From an uncultured Arenicella sp. (lineage in GTDB: Bacteria; Pseudomonadota; Gammaproteobacteria; Arenicellales; Arenicellaceae), in assembly GCA_947499305.1 (NCBI GenBank), contig CANMNN010000003.1, forward strand, positions 186,001 to 250,000: a DNA stretch of 64,000 bases, given 5' to 3'. Shown in pieces: positions 34,885 through 43,879 of the stretch (within the stretch, counting starts at the first letter, position 1; every line of letters starts with the position of its first letter). Under the pieces are notes generated by a model, which made no database searches, was not told the DNA's origin, and was given only the letters and a program-made list of their open reading frames with translations. The translations under genes were made by a program, and so were the position numbers.

Positions 34885-35967
34885 TTACATTGCTACTATC
34901 AGGCCTTCGTCGGCGGCGATTTTTCCGTCGCACACATCTGAGTACACTTCTGATAAGCCTTGCACGCCGTCAAGCTCCTTGATTTTTAACCATGATGCGC
35001 TTTTGGCCATGCTATTCATTACATAGGCGGTTGAACGCTGGCCAAACTCATCCGCACCCCAGTCTTTCATGCGCTGTTGTATGTGGCCAGGTGCGAAAAA
35101 TTGATGACTACGCTCGGCGATGATCCCATCCCATTCGCGCGGCTCATCCCAATGTGTTAGACCCACATTGCTGGTGTAGCGCATGTTGTCACCAAGGTGC
35201 GTGTGCAGCCGGCTTAGCACGTCGGTGTTTGCCGACATATCAATAATTGCTGTGGCTTTGCTTGGATCAATTTGTTCAATATCTGCATAGCTTAGAACAC
35301 TGTCATAAGCGCCGATTGATTCAACGAACTCTAAATTGCGGTCCGATGTAAGGCCAACTACATGCGGTGCATTCTGATCATCGGCTAAGCCGTAAGCTAG
35401 GCCGGTACTGGTTTTACTTGAGGCGCTAATGATGACTACTTGTTCAGCATCAAACCAGTTATTGCTCTCGAGCAAATCATGCAGGCAGAACGACGTTAGA
35501 TGCAACACAAATAGCAACATGCGGTTGTCGTCATGCGCTCGATCGTAGCCAGGTTCATTGTTTACACGGCGATAAAGATTGTAGCCTGGTGGCAACTCTT
35601 TACGATGTTCGCTGGCGTCCAGAAAGCTGGCTTTACTCACTTTTGATGGAGTAATAATCAATTCGTTAGCAGGTGGGAAGTAGCCGAATAAGCGCTCTCC
35701 GACTTGTAAATCATTGCTCTTAGATTCGACAACATCGGCAAAGCCCCAAACAGGAATAATTCCCCACTGTTCAGCATTGTCGCCGTTTGGAGGAAAGAAT
35801 TGCCAGTATCGAAGCTGGTGTCCCATCACGGCATAGGTAACGTTGTTCGCGGTGAATGCGAAGCGGTCAACGTTCACTCGTACTTCTCCATCGCTTAATT
35901 CGGTGACCGGTGACTCTACGATTCGACCTTGTGTAAGGTCGGCTTTATTTGTTTGAAATTCATGCAT
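34885..35967 (-). CDS. DUF2855 family protein (MDR-like fold, function unknown)
   Basis: A 360-residue protein matching DUF2855: MHEFQTNKADLTQGRIV, DRFAFTANNVTYAVMGHQLRYWQFFPP, WGIIPVWGFADVVESKSNDLQVGERLFGYFPP and a central VVIISASSKTSTGLAYGLADD, VVGLTSDRN, a Rossmann-like stretch. The layout resembles medium-chain dehydrogenases (GroES-like N-terminus then nucleotide-binding part) without a clear GxGxxG or zinc site. It is the second gene of an operon behind a flavin monooxygenase-like enzyme (gap 16 bases). The pair probably works on one substrate, perhaps a ketone or an acyl compound. Confidence 0.85.
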   Translation of the reverse strand: MHEFQTNKADLTQGRIVESPVTELSDGEVRVNVDRFAFTANNVTYAVMGHQLRYWQFFPPNGDNAEQWGIIPVWGFADVVESKSNDLQVGERLFGYFPPANELIITPSKVSKASFLDASEHRKELPPGYNLYRRVNNEPGYDRAHDDNRMLLFVLHLTSFCLHDLLESNNWFDAEQVVIISASSKTSTGLAYGLADDQNAPHVVGLTSDRNLEFVESIGAYDSVLSYADIEQIDPSKATAIIDMSANTDVLSRLHTHLGDNMRYTSNVGLTHWDEPREWDGIIAERSHQFFAPGHIQQRMKDWGADEFGQRSTAYVMNSMAKSASWLKIKELDGVQGLSEVYSDVCDGKIAADEGLIVAM

Positions 35968-35983
35968 AGTAAACTCCGAGTTC

Positions 35984-37411
35984 TTATGACGCTTGACGGG
36001 CCGCCATGATTTGCATCACCTCGCCCATTAGCTTTGGTAAATTTGCGCCAGCTTTGGGAGCGGCCTCTTTTAAACGCATTAACACTTGAAGCTGTTCTGG
36101 TGTGGTTTCATCACTTGGTTGAACGAGCTTAGTAAAGCCATCCAATCGATTGCTCATTAACCAGTCCCGAATTCCAGGTTCTTGCGACCAGCGCATTTGA
36201 TTGCGCATTTGTGCCGCAGTGCCCAATAACCAGTCGGTATCGTGATTTGGTAATGGTACAACTTGGCATAATTCATTCTTCAACGCTTCGTCATCATAGT
36301 TTGCTTCGATGTGTGCAATGAAGGCCGCGCTGAATACCGGCTGGTAAGAGCGCACGGTTTGCACTACAACTTTGTCGCCCTGAAAGACATCATAGGTTTC
36401 GGTCACAGGAACGGCGCGCGCTGAACAGTCGACATGCATAGTGTTAGGCGTGGTAGTAATACTCTCACTACCGAAGTGAATTTTGTCTGATTCGATACTC
36501 GTTACTCTGCCCTTGCGCACAACATTTTTGACTCTGCGCAGTTGTGCTAGCTCGTCACGGCTGACGGTGGCGCCATGAAACATTTGTGGCTTTACAGTTT
36601 CATCTAAACGCATTAGAACGCCGCCTTCTTCTAGGCGATTGAATAAGTCAGCAACATTCTCGGCGGCTGCAACGGCTTCGGCCTGAGTTGCTTGAGCGCC
36701 GATCGTGTCCATGAAAAATTCTCGTGAAGGTTGCGTGTTTTTGCGATCAATCCACCACCCGTCACGCGGCATAATCCAAGTAATGTCGTCGGGGTCAATT
36801 TGGTTGTCGAGTAACCATAGTATCGCGTCGATGCCAGTTTTGCCGCCGCCAACGATAACGTATCCGTCGCGCGGTTCAACTAAGCTTGGCAGATCATTCA
36901 GTGGTGCAAATTGCACTTCATCAGCGATCTCAAAGCTTGGGGTGTGCGTAGATGGCACGGAAGTTTTGAAATAGGTACCATCGATGACCTTCTTGTTTAC
37001 CTTTACTTGGTATTGCTTGTCCGAGAGCATCGAGTCAAATTTACCATCGCCTTTGTATTCGCACATTGGGAAGTATTGAACGCGACCGCTAGGTAAAAAA
37101 GTGTGCTTCATTACTTGGTCAAAGTACGCCATCACTTCAGCTCCAGAGGCCAGTTCAGCGAGGCCTTTGTTTAAGCCTACTTCATCATGCTTGCCTTTGC
37201 TGAGCTCGCTAGAACTCACTCCGTAGAATGACGACGGCTGATGCAGCGAAACGAATGAATAGGCATCGTTCCAATGGCCACCAGGTTTATGATGTTTATC
37301 CACAATCAAAATATTGGCATCTGTCTCAGCCAGCAATACATCGGCAAATGCCATCCCGACAGCGCCGCTGCCAATGATTAAGTAGTCTGTTTCAAGTTGT
37401 TGTAGGCTCAT
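35984..37411 (-). CDS. FAD/NAD(P)-binding oxidoreductase, flavin monooxygenase-like
   Basis: A 475-residue flavoprotein. The FAD site is TDYLIIGSGAVGMAFADVLL with GGHWNDAYSFVSLHQPSSFYG, and a second nucleotide site is YVIVGGGKTGIDAILWLLD followed by ITWIMPRDGWWIDR. This two-Rossmann arrangement is like flavin-containing or Baeyer-Villiger monooxygenases, though the classic fingerprint FxGxxxHxxxW is not evident. ATG at 37411 follows GGGAAG and is preferred to a TTG at 37423. It leads the operon with DUF2855 and is divergent from a TetR gene with stacked operators between them. The substrate is unknown. Confidence 0.85.
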   Translation of the reverse strand: MSLQQLETDYLIIGSGAVGMAFADVLLAETDANILIVDKHHKPGGHWNDAYSFVSLHQPSSFYGVSSSELSKGKHDEVGLNKGLAELASGAEVMAYFDQVMKHTFLPSGRVQYFPMCEYKGDGKFDSMLSDKQYQVKVNKKVIDGTYFKTSVPSTHTPSFEIADEVQFAPLNDLPSLVEPRDGYVIVGGGKTGIDAILWLLDNQIDPDDITWIMPRDGWWIDRKNTQPSREFFMDTIGAQATQAEAVAAAENVADLFNRLEEGGVLMRLDETVKPQMFHGATVSRDELAQLRRVKNVVRKGRVTSIESDKIHFGSESITTTPNTMHVDCSARAVPVTETYDVFQGDKVVVQTVRSYQPVFSAAFIAHIEANYDDEALKNELCQVVPLPNHDTDWLLGTAAQMRNQMRWSQEPGIRDWLMSNRLDGFTKLVQPSDETTPEQLQVLMRLKEAAPKAGANLPKLMGEVMQIMAARQAS

Positions 37412-37450
37412 GGGGCTTCCCAATTGAAAATAGTTGTTTGTAAGTTAACA

Positions 37451-37502
37451 ATATAGCGTTTGCTATATAACACTGTTATATCTTAGAATAACGGTGTTAT
37501 AT
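37451..37502. promoter_or_regulatory. Stacked palindromes between the oxidoreductase and TetR genes
   Basis: Three dyads lie side by side: ATATAGC-GTTT-GCTATAT (37451-37468), ATATAACA-C-TGTTATAT (37465-37481) and ATAAC-GGT-GTTAT (37488-37500). The last two share the AACNNNGTTAT core, and ATATAACAC is repeated inverted as GTGTTATAT. This suggests binding of two TetR dimers that control both divergent promoters. Confidence 0.75.
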
Positions 37503-37558
37503 TTGTCAACCCAAGAAACAATTAACATCCAGTTAATTCACGTGAGATTACTAAATCG

Positions 37559-38140
37559 ATGGACTCTAGAACTAAAATTCTTAATGCCGCATCTGAGTTG
37601 TTCTTAGAAGGAGGCGGCGCAGGATTGAGTGTTCGCGCAATATCTAAGCGCGCAGGCATGTCGACAATTGGGATCTACAGCCATTTTCAAGGCAAGCAAG
37701 GTATTCTCGATGCCCTTTACATCGAGGGTTTTAATATGGTTCGTGATGCCATGGACGTTATCTCTGAGGGTAAGGCTAACAAAGCTCAAGTGCTTGAATC
37801 CTGCATGGGGTATCTAAGGGTGGGTGAGCAAAATGAAGCGCACTACCGCCTGATTTTTGGCGAGACTGACGCAGGTTATGAGCCTTCAGAAGAGGCTATA
37901 TCGGCGAGAAATAGTGCGTTTTCTAAATTGGTGAGCGTCGCGGGTTCATACCTACCAGAAGCCAGCACTATCATCGAGCGCCGGCAAATCGCTCTCGACG
38001 TTTGGGCCATTGTGCATGGCTATGTAAGTATTAGCCATCACGCAGCTTTAACGCATGATCCAAGTATTGATTGGAAGGCGATGGCCTTACGCGTGGTTGA
38101 AATGCACTTAGATGCTGCTATGGCCTTAAATAGTGACTAA
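37559..38140 (+). CDS. TetR family transcriptional regulator
   Basis: A 193-residue regulator. N-terminal helix-turn-helix: TKILNAASELFLEGGGAGLSVRAISKRAGMSTIGIYSHFQGKQGILDALYIEGF. The C-terminal ligand domain is variable (YRLIFGETDAGYEPSEEAIS). It is divergent from the oxidoreductase-DUF2855 operon, with palindromes in the gap, so it most likely represses that operon and itself until it binds a hydrophobic ligand. Confidence 0.92.
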   Translation: MDSRTKILNAASELFLEGGGAGLSVRAISKRAGMSTIGIYSHFQGKQGILDALYIEGFNMVRDAMDVISEGKANKAQVLESCMGYLRVGEQNEAHYRLIFGETDAGYEPSEEAISARNSAFSKLVSVAGSYLPEASTIIERRQIALDVWAIVHGYVSISHHAALTHDPSIDWKAMALRVVEMHLDAAMALNSD

Positions 38141-38141
38141 G

Positions 38142-38897
38142 CTAGTCTTGGTTGGCAAACAAGCCGAGTGAAAATCGTTCGCGCATTTTAGAGCCTTTCA
38201 GGCGAGCGGCTTTTAGCGCTTCTTCCTCTATAGCAGCATGCATTGATTCAAGCACGTTGGAGAAATGGTGTCGCATCGCCAAACGAGCTGCTGCGGCATC
38301 ACGTTGTTCAATTGCGACTACGATGGCCTTATGCTCCAGAATACGCTTGGCACCTTCGGACGAACACACGGCTTGGTGTGCAGTCTTAATATGTTCAAGG
38401 TTCTCTTGCATGTCCCAAAGCATATGGATTTGTTTCGCCAACACTCGGTTGTGAGAGGCGTTAGCGATAACAGTATGGAACTCTCGGTCGGCTTCGCTTG
38501 AGGTGTGATCTAGGTTTTCTTCATTTTCGAGCTTCTCAAACGCAGCGTGAAGGGCCTCTAGCTCGTCCTCTGTAATCATTTTTGCAGCTAAAGCGGCAGA
38601 TTCGCCTTCAAGTAATACTCTGGCTTCGAGAACCTCGAATGGGCTGACTTCATTGTCGTAGACCGCGCCTTGAATTGGGTTTTCAAGAACGTAAACACCC
38701 GACCCCGTTTTAACTGATACGCGATTAGTAGCTTCTAAAGCGATGATCGCTTCACGAATTGTTGGGCGACTTACTTGGTATTTTTCGGCGAGTTCCCGTT
38801 CGGTTGGCAACCGGCTGCCAGGTGCGTATTCGCCTGATGAAATCATCTCGGAGATTTCAGTGAAAATTTTTCGATATAGACGTTGAGTTGTCGCCAT
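38142..38897 (-). CDS. FadR-subfamily GntR regulator (paralogue of the one at 52.5 kb)
   Basis: A 251-residue regulator with the winged helix RLYRKIFTEISEMISSGEYAPGSRLPTERELAEKYQVSRPTIREAIIALEATNRVSVKTGSGVYV and the FCD domain (FEVLEARVLLEGESAALAAKMI, ADREFHTVIANASHNRVLAKQI, EHKAIVVAIEQRDAAAARLAMRHHFSNVLESM). The acidic and histidine residues of the FCD metal site are present. It resembles the 53.2 kb regulator across its whole length. It is convergent with the TetR gene and downstream of the bat operon. A TTGT-ATG-ACAA site in front of it suggests autoregulation. Probable ligand: a uronate breakdown product. Confidence 0.9.
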   Translation of the reverse strand: MATTQRLYRKIFTEISEMISSGEYAPGSRLPTERELAEKYQVSRPTIREAIIALEATNRVSVKTGSGVYVLENPIQGAVYDNEVSPFEVLEARVLLEGESAALAAKMITEDELEALHAAFEKLENEENLDHTSSEADREFHTVIANASHNRVLAKQIHMLWDMQENLEHIKTAHQAVCSSEGAKRILEHKAIVVAIEQRDAAAARLAMRHHFSNVLESMHAAIEEEALKAARLKGSKMRERFSLGLFANQD

Positions 38898-39203
38898 AGC
38901 TGTAATTCTATTCGTGATTCAGGAGATTTATAATAGATATAACACTACTAAATTGTATGACAACTTGCAATGACCAATCTCTCTTGTCGAGGCAATAGCT
39001 GGGTATTTTTGGTTCATCTTTTAGTCAAAGGTCTAGCAAAGCATGAGCCTTCATGTTCCAGGGATTGAGCTAACACGGAAAGAGCCTTAAAAGGCTCATA
39101 GCGTCAGCCAATCGATAGCTTAATAATCGAAGCCTAGTAAACAAGATAAGTGATGCTTAATGGTACTAGATTATTTTAGTGATGAGAGAGTAAAGCATCG
39201 GCC
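38898..39203. other. Intergenic region with a GntR site and a hairpin
   Basis: No gene seen. It holds the palindrome TTGT-ATG-ACAA (38953-38963) and the hairpin GAGCCTT-AA-AAGGCTC (39082-39097), followed on the minus strand by a short T run. The hairpin is a weak candidate terminator of the bat operon. Confidence 0.5.
38953..38963. promoter_or_regulatory. FadR-type operator in front of the first GntR gene
   Basis: TTGT-ATG-ACAA is a perfect palindrome of the TNGT-NNN-ACNA form known for FadR-subfamily GntR regulators. It lies 56 bp before the start of the adjacent GntR gene. Confidence 0.6.
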
Positions 39204-40934
39204 TTAGCTAGTTGGGTATAGCGGTTTCAAGACTTTTCTGTGGCCACTATTGTCGTCGTTATCTTTATCGAGTTGTGGCTTGACCATTGATCTAAAGCTA
39301 GCCAGCTCTAAACGCAAATCATCGAGCAAATGTTCTGCGGGCGCCTCGCCACCTGCTTGATAGAGTGCTCTGTCTATGGCCTCTAAAGATTCGCTCAATC
39401 CCCGACTGTCACCAATCTCGGCTAGTTTGGAGAGCGTTAGCCGTTCAGAGCTGATGTCTAAGCTGTTAGCCCAATGCAGAATCGCTTCTCGAATTAGGTT
39501 TATCTGCTCTCCATTTTTTATGCTGCGCTCTAGCTTGGTCCAGGCTGATTTTTCCATTGTGAAACTAGGCTTCTCGGCCGAAACAAGCAATGAAGAATTG
39601 TTTTGCTTGCGCAGTACAAAGAACTGAAAAAGGATAATCATGCCTAGTACGCCAGAGAGAATTTGCCATGGTAGTGCCGCTTTTGATTGATCAAGCGGGC
39701 TATGCTGAAGCTCAGGGCTAGCATTAGTTGGAGGCGAGAATTCCGACTGAGCCGTCGAGCTTTGCGTTTCGTTGATTGGTAAAGTGCTGCCCGTAACTTG
39801 CAGTGTTTCGGCCTCTAAGGTTGCCGTTTGCCAAGATTCGGTCTCGTTGCTCCACCATTTAATACTTAACCTAGGTAAGGTGAATTCGCCCGCTTTGGTA
39901 GCAACCAACGCCTCGGATTCGATCCGGCTAGCGAAATAGCCCTCTGATGTTTTACCCGTTTCAAGCTGAGGCTGATCTTTATATGATTTTACACCATCGA
40001 TGCTGGTGAGCCCTGAAATCGGTGGAATTGCGCTGGCATGCTGTCCTTGGGCTATTATTGTGATTGTGCGAGTCACCGGCTGGCCAACGTTTAAGTTCGC
40101 TATGTCTGTCGACCATTTTGAGGTAATACTAACGTCGTCAGCACTAAACCAAGCTTGATTCGAGTTGCTAATAGGGGGGTCTAGTACTTCCAATTCGAGT
40201 TGATTGCTACGCGCGATTACTTGATCTCCAGTGTTACCGAAAACGCTGCGGCGCGCATTTTTAAGACCCGTATACGTCAATACTGGAATTGTAAGCTTGC
40301 CGGATTTTTTCGCGAATACAGCGTACTTGAGAATAACAATTTGGCGCGCAATACCATTGTCGACCCGTTGAAAATTTTGTTGATCTAGAGGTTCGACGTC
40401 AGCATCGGCAACAAGTATTTGAGGCCCACTTAAATCGCGTACGTCACGCTGAGCCGATAGTTCCACCGTCACAATAAATTGCTGGTTAGGATAAACTGTG
40501 CTGCGGTTACTGCTAACTTTGACATCTAACGGCAAATTGCTGCTTGGTGTATTTTTAGCGTTTGAAACATCGATAGTTATTGCTTCGCTCTTGGCGGCCC
40601 CAATATTAAAGGCGGGTATCGTTAGTAGCCCATCGCGTTTCGCGACCAAGGTAATGGTCCAGACGGTTGTTGATTCTTGCACTGACCGACCGTTCACTAT
40701 ATTTATCGAATTGCGGCTTTGTGGTGACCTGCTGAGCACTTCAAAATCGACCTCAAGTTCGCTCAAGTCGAGTGACGAAGTGTCAACTTGTTGGTCTATC
40801 GTCACCGTTAGGGTCAGCGTTTCGTTGGTACTAACTTGATTGCGATTAACCGTGCTACTCAAGGTGGCCGCGAAGCTGTTGAACGAGAAAGTGATCAAGC
40901 TCAGCAAGATCGTATAGCGGATAAAGCGGTTCAT
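39204..40934 (-). CDS. batD: BatD family protein
   Basis: A 576-residue protein with a signal sequence (YTILLSLITFSFNSFAA), then Ig-like beta domains (LSSTVNRNQVSTNETLTLTVTIDQ, FEVLSRSPQSRNSINIVNGRSVQESTTVWTITLVAKRDGLLTIPAF), a membrane helix (PWQILSGVLGMIILFQFFVL) and a cytoplasmic tail. This is the BatD architecture from aerotolerance operons. It sits last in the moxR-DUF58-DUF4381-batA-batB/C-batD operon. Its start follows the stop of batB/C by three bases. Function in the complex is not known in detail, and the family is thought to act at the envelope. Confidence 0.9.
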   Translation of the reverse strand: MNRFIRYTILLSLITFSFNSFAATLSSTVNRNQVSTNETLTLTVTIDQQVDTSSLDLSELEVDFEVLSRSPQSRNSINIVNGRSVQESTTVWTITLVAKRDGLLTIPAFNIGAAKSEAITIDVSNAKNTPSSNLPLDVKVSSNRSTVYPNQQFIVTVELSAQRDVRDLSGPQILVADADVEPLDQQNFQRVDNGIARQIVILKYAVFAKKSGKLTIPVLTYTGLKNARRSVFGNTGDQVIARSNQLELEVLDPPISNSNQAWFSADDVSITSKWSTDIANLNVGQPVTRTITIIAQGQHASAIPPISGLTSIDGVKSYKDQPQLETGKTSEGYFASRIESEALVATKAGEFTLPRLSIKWWSNETESWQTATLEAETLQVTGSTLPINETQSSTAQSEFSPPTNASPELQHSPLDQSKAALPWQILSGVLGMIILFQFFVLRKQNNSSLLVSAEKPSFTMEKSAWTKLERSIKNGEQINLIREAILHWANSLDISSERLTLSKLAEIGDSRGLSESLEAIDRALYQAGGEAPAEHLLDDLRLELASFRSMVKPQLDKDNDDNSGHRKVLKPLYPTS

Positions 40935-40937
40935 ATC

Positions 40938-42902
40938 TTAATATCGTTCAGTTGAATTGGTGTCGGCTGCTCGGCCTTGTTGTGCTCTAGGCAGGGCTCT
41001 TTGTTGTGATCTAAGCTTAGATTGGTACTCGAATTTACGACGCAGCAAGCCACTTGGGTCGTCTTGAATACTGCGTAGCCATTGCTCGCTGCTGTCTTCC
41101 AATGGTTCCTTGGTGTTGATAGCGTTCGCTTGGCCGTTTGAATCCAATGTATCTTCAGAATCCTCGACCGTTTCTTCAGGCTTAGCATTCTGCGACGGTT
41201 TATCAGCGATCTCTTCTTCTTTCGATTTCTCAGACGCCTTGCTTTGTTCGACTTCTTGCTCAGAGCTATTTTCTTCAGATTTCTGGTCGGCGTCTTGGTT
41301 TTGAGTCTCTGAGTTAGTTTGTTCTTGCTCTGCACCTTCGCTTTGCTGTTGGTCGCCTTTTTGACTTTGGGAGTCAGATTCACTCTGATCAGAGTTCTGT
41401 TGGTCAGAGTTTTCTTGCTCCGTGTTCTGATCTTGATTCTGTTGATCTGACTTTTGCTGTTCTGAGTTTTTAGCTTGTTGCTCTTGCTGCTTGAGCAGTT
41501 CTTCGATTACTGATTTGTTGTGTGCTGCGTCCTTGTGTTCCGCGTCGATATCAAGAACTTTTTGATACGTTTCAACGGCCTCTTTGAATTGCCCGTCAAA
41601 CGCAAGGGCGTTAGCTTTATTGTAGAGATCTTGAATATTCGTGGCATCAGATAAACTTTCGAGAGCAGCTTTATAGTCGCCGCTTTTATAATGCGATACG
41701 CCGGCCCAGCTGAGGTTCTCAAAGCGCTTCGCCGCACTTTCATAGTCGCCGTTGTTGAATTCGTGGCTCGCTTGCTGGTCCTTTGTCAGCCAAAAAGATT
41801 GCCCATTTGATTTGGGGTTTGGTGTTCTATCACTGCTGTTCTCAGAGCTTTGCGCTATGGCCTCGGGCGCGTCTGCTAAGCCGATGATCATGCAGAGCGG
41901 TATGAGGTAAATCACACCTTTACGAAATAAAAATAGAGCTATGGGCAGTGCTAACAATATAAGCCAATGCCCCATATCAACCCATGCATCATAACGTTGT
42001 TCGCTGGCTTGATTGTCATTGTTTAGTTCATCCTCTATTTGTCGTTTGAGTAACTGCTTTAAATCTGAATCGTCGCGGCTCAAACGGGCAAAGTTGCCCC
42101 CTGTCGAACGGGTGAAAGATCTTAGTTCATTTAGCTCAAGCTGAGCCACGGCTATTTCGCCATTTTTTTTCTTTAAAAAGCCGCCACTAGGGCCGGGTAT
42201 TGGCGTTGGTTCGGTGCTCCCCACAGCAAGAACAGATAGTTTATAACCACGTTTTAAATTTTGTTTTATAGTTGTTATCGCGTCCTTAGCAACGCCATCG
42301 CTAATTAGAATAATATCGCCCCGTGATACACCGGCATTTTCGAGTAGGTCTTGAGCCAGTGCAATTGCAGACTCGGTATTACTGCCTGAGATTGGCATTA
42401 CGTCTGGGTGTAGGGCAGGCAATAGAGCCTCGATGTTGCTTGGATCGTCGGTCAACGGGCTAACTGTATGAGCGTCACCGGCATAAGCGATTAACGCCGC
42501 TTGACCATCGCCTTGTTCGCGTAATATATCGATCAACTTGTATTTTGCTAGCGTCAAGCGATTTGGCTCTAGATCTTGCGCAAGCATTGATGGGGACAAA
42601 TCAAGCACCAGTACCCGCGCATTTTTATTCTCAAAAGTTGGTGTGGCTTGTTTGTTCCAACTAGGTCCAGCGGCGGCTAAGGTAACGATCACCCAAAACG
42701 CAATTAGATAAGAACGCCAGTGTGAGTTTGAGTGGCCTATGTTCACTTGAAGTGCTTCCAGCATAGGCCTAGCGATATGGCTAGCCCACTGTTGCCCCGC
42801 AGTTTGATTGCGTAGAAGGCACCAAATCAAAGCAGCACCGGGAAGAGCAATAAGCCACCAAGGTCGAATGAAATGCGCATTGTCGAGTAAGCTTAACTCC
42901 AT
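40938..42902 (-). CDS. BatB-BatC fusion: VWA domain plus TPR protein
   Basis: A 654-residue protein combining BatB (N-terminal) and BatC (C-terminal) features. N-terminal helices (FIRPWWLIALPGAALIWCLL and SYLIAFWVIVTLAAAG) precede a VWA domain with the metal-site motif DLSPSM (VLVLDLSPSMLAQDL) and ILISDGVAKDA. A further helix (HWLILLALPIALFLF) precedes TPR repeats (ASHEFNNGDYESAAKRFENLSWAGVSHYKSGDYKAALESL, YNKANALAFDGQFKEAVETYQKVLDID) and a long Gln/Ser/Glu/Asp-rich low-complexity tail. The ATG at 42902 overlaps the previous stop (TAATG) with GGAGG upstream, so an upstream in-frame start at 42950 is unlikely. Confidence 0.92.
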   Translation of the reverse strand: MELSLLDNAHFIRPWWLIALPGAALIWCLLRNQTAGQQWASHIARPMLEALQVNIGHSNSHWRSYLIAFWVIVTLAAAGPSWNKQATPTFENKNARVLVLDLSPSMLAQDLEPNRLTLAKYKLIDILREQGDGQAALIAYAGDAHTVSPLTDDPSNIEALLPALHPDVMPISGSNTESAIALAQDLLENAGVSRGDIILISDGVAKDAITTIKQNLKRGYKLSVLAVGSTEPTPIPGPSGGFLKKKNGEIAVAQLELNELRSFTRSTGGNFARLSRDDSDLKQLLKRQIEDELNNDNQASEQRYDAWVDMGHWLILLALPIALFLFRKGVIYLIPLCMIIGLADAPEAIAQSSENSSDRTPNPKSNGQSFWLTKDQQASHEFNNGDYESAAKRFENLSWAGVSHYKSGDYKAALESLSDATNIQDLYNKANALAFDGQFKEAVETYQKVLDIDAEHKDAAHNKSVIEELLKQQEQQAKNSEQQKSDQQNQDQNTEQENSDQQNSDQSESDSQSQKGDQQQSEGAEQEQTNSETQNQDADQKSEENSSEQEVEQSKASEKSKEEEIADKPSQNAKPEETVEDSEDTLDSNGQANAINTKEPLEDSSEQWLRSIQDDPSGLLRRKFEYQSKLRSQQRALPRAQQGRAADTNSTERY

Positions 42903-43879
42903 TATTGCCTCCGGCGTAAAAGGACAAGCAAAAAGCAGAGCGTCAAGCACACGCTCAGAGGCCAGTGCAATAGGCTGCGTGTTGGCCTAAAGGTCTGTTC
43001 GTCGGGCACCGGTTCTAGGCGGTCAATTTCCGCGTATATTTGTTGCAATTCTTGTGGGTCGCGTGCACGAAAGTACTTACCCCCGGTCTTTTCTGCAATA
43101 GCTCGTAACGTTGTTTCATCCAGGTCAGTCGATGGGTTAACGCGCCGCTTACGTCCGAAGAATCCTTTGGTGATGATTTCATCTGCGCCTACGCCGACCG
43201 TGTGTATTCGAATCTTGGCTTCGGCCGCTATGTCCGCCGCTTGCATTGGTTCTGTACCAGCAGTATTCGCGCCATCGGTTAGCAGAATGAGTACGCGGCT
43301 ATCCGCGGGTCTATCTCGTAAGCGTTTTATTGCGAGGCCAATTGAATCGCCGATCGCGGTAGCATTTCCCGCGAAGCCAAGTTGCGCTTCTTCAAGTTGT
43401 TGCCTCACGGTACTGCCGTCGAAGGTCAGAGGTGTTTGTAAGTAGCCTTGTTGACCAAACAGGATTAGTCCGAGCCGGTCAGTGCTGCGCTTTTGTATAA
43501 AATCTCCGACTACGGCTTTTACCGCTGTTATGCGGTCGGTGTAGCCACTGCCAACCAACATGTCTCGCTCGCGCATCGAACCTGAAATATCCACCGCTAA
43601 CATCAAATCTCGACGTTCCTGAGGAAGGTTTACAGGCTCGCCAACCCAAGTTGGGCGCGCTACAGCGATTAACAGGCTTACCCATATCAACCAAAGTACC
43701 AATGTGCCGGTGATGCTATGACGAGTACTTACGGTACTCGCCCCCTGAAGACTCTGCAGTTTTTGGTAGAACGGCACTCGAATCGCACTTAAGCTTTCAG
43801 TGTGTGCAGGGCTAAGCCAGCGAACGATTGTCGGCAGCGGTAGCAATAACAATATGAGCGGCCATTGCCAACTAAGCAT
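42902..43879 (-). CDS. batA: BatA, VWA-domain membrane protein
   Basis: A 325-residue protein with two N-terminal helices (PLILLLLPLPTIVRWLS and ITGTLVLWLIWVSLLIAVARP), a VWA domain with the intact metal-site motif DISGSMRERDM, TDGANTAG and a C-terminal helix (LLHWPLSVCLTLCFLLVLLRRRQ). It belongs to the Bat family implicated in aerotolerance. It overlaps the DUF4381 gene upstream and batB/C downstream, so the operon is tightly coupled. Confidence 0.93.
   Translation of the reverse strand: MLSWQWPLILLLLPLPTIVRWLSPAHTESLSAIRVPFYQKLQSLQGASTVSTRHSITGTLVLWLIWVSLLIAVARPTWVGEPVNLPQERRDLMLAVDISGSMRERDMLVGSGYTDRITAVKAVVGDFIQKRSTDRLGLILFGQQGYLQTPLTFDGSTVRQQLEEAQLGFAGNATAIGDSIGLAIKRLRDRPADSRVLILLTDGANTAGTEPMQAADIAAEAKIRIHTVGVGADEIITKGFFGRKRRVNPSTDLDETTLRAIAEKTGGKYFRARDPQELQQIYAEIDRLEPVPDEQTFRPTRSLLHWPLSVCLTLCFLLVLLRRRQ

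Noticed and set aside
41110-41304. Serine-rich plus-strand frame inside batB/C
   Set aside because: It is the mirror of the Gln/Glu/Ser-rich repeats of batB/C and not an independent gene.
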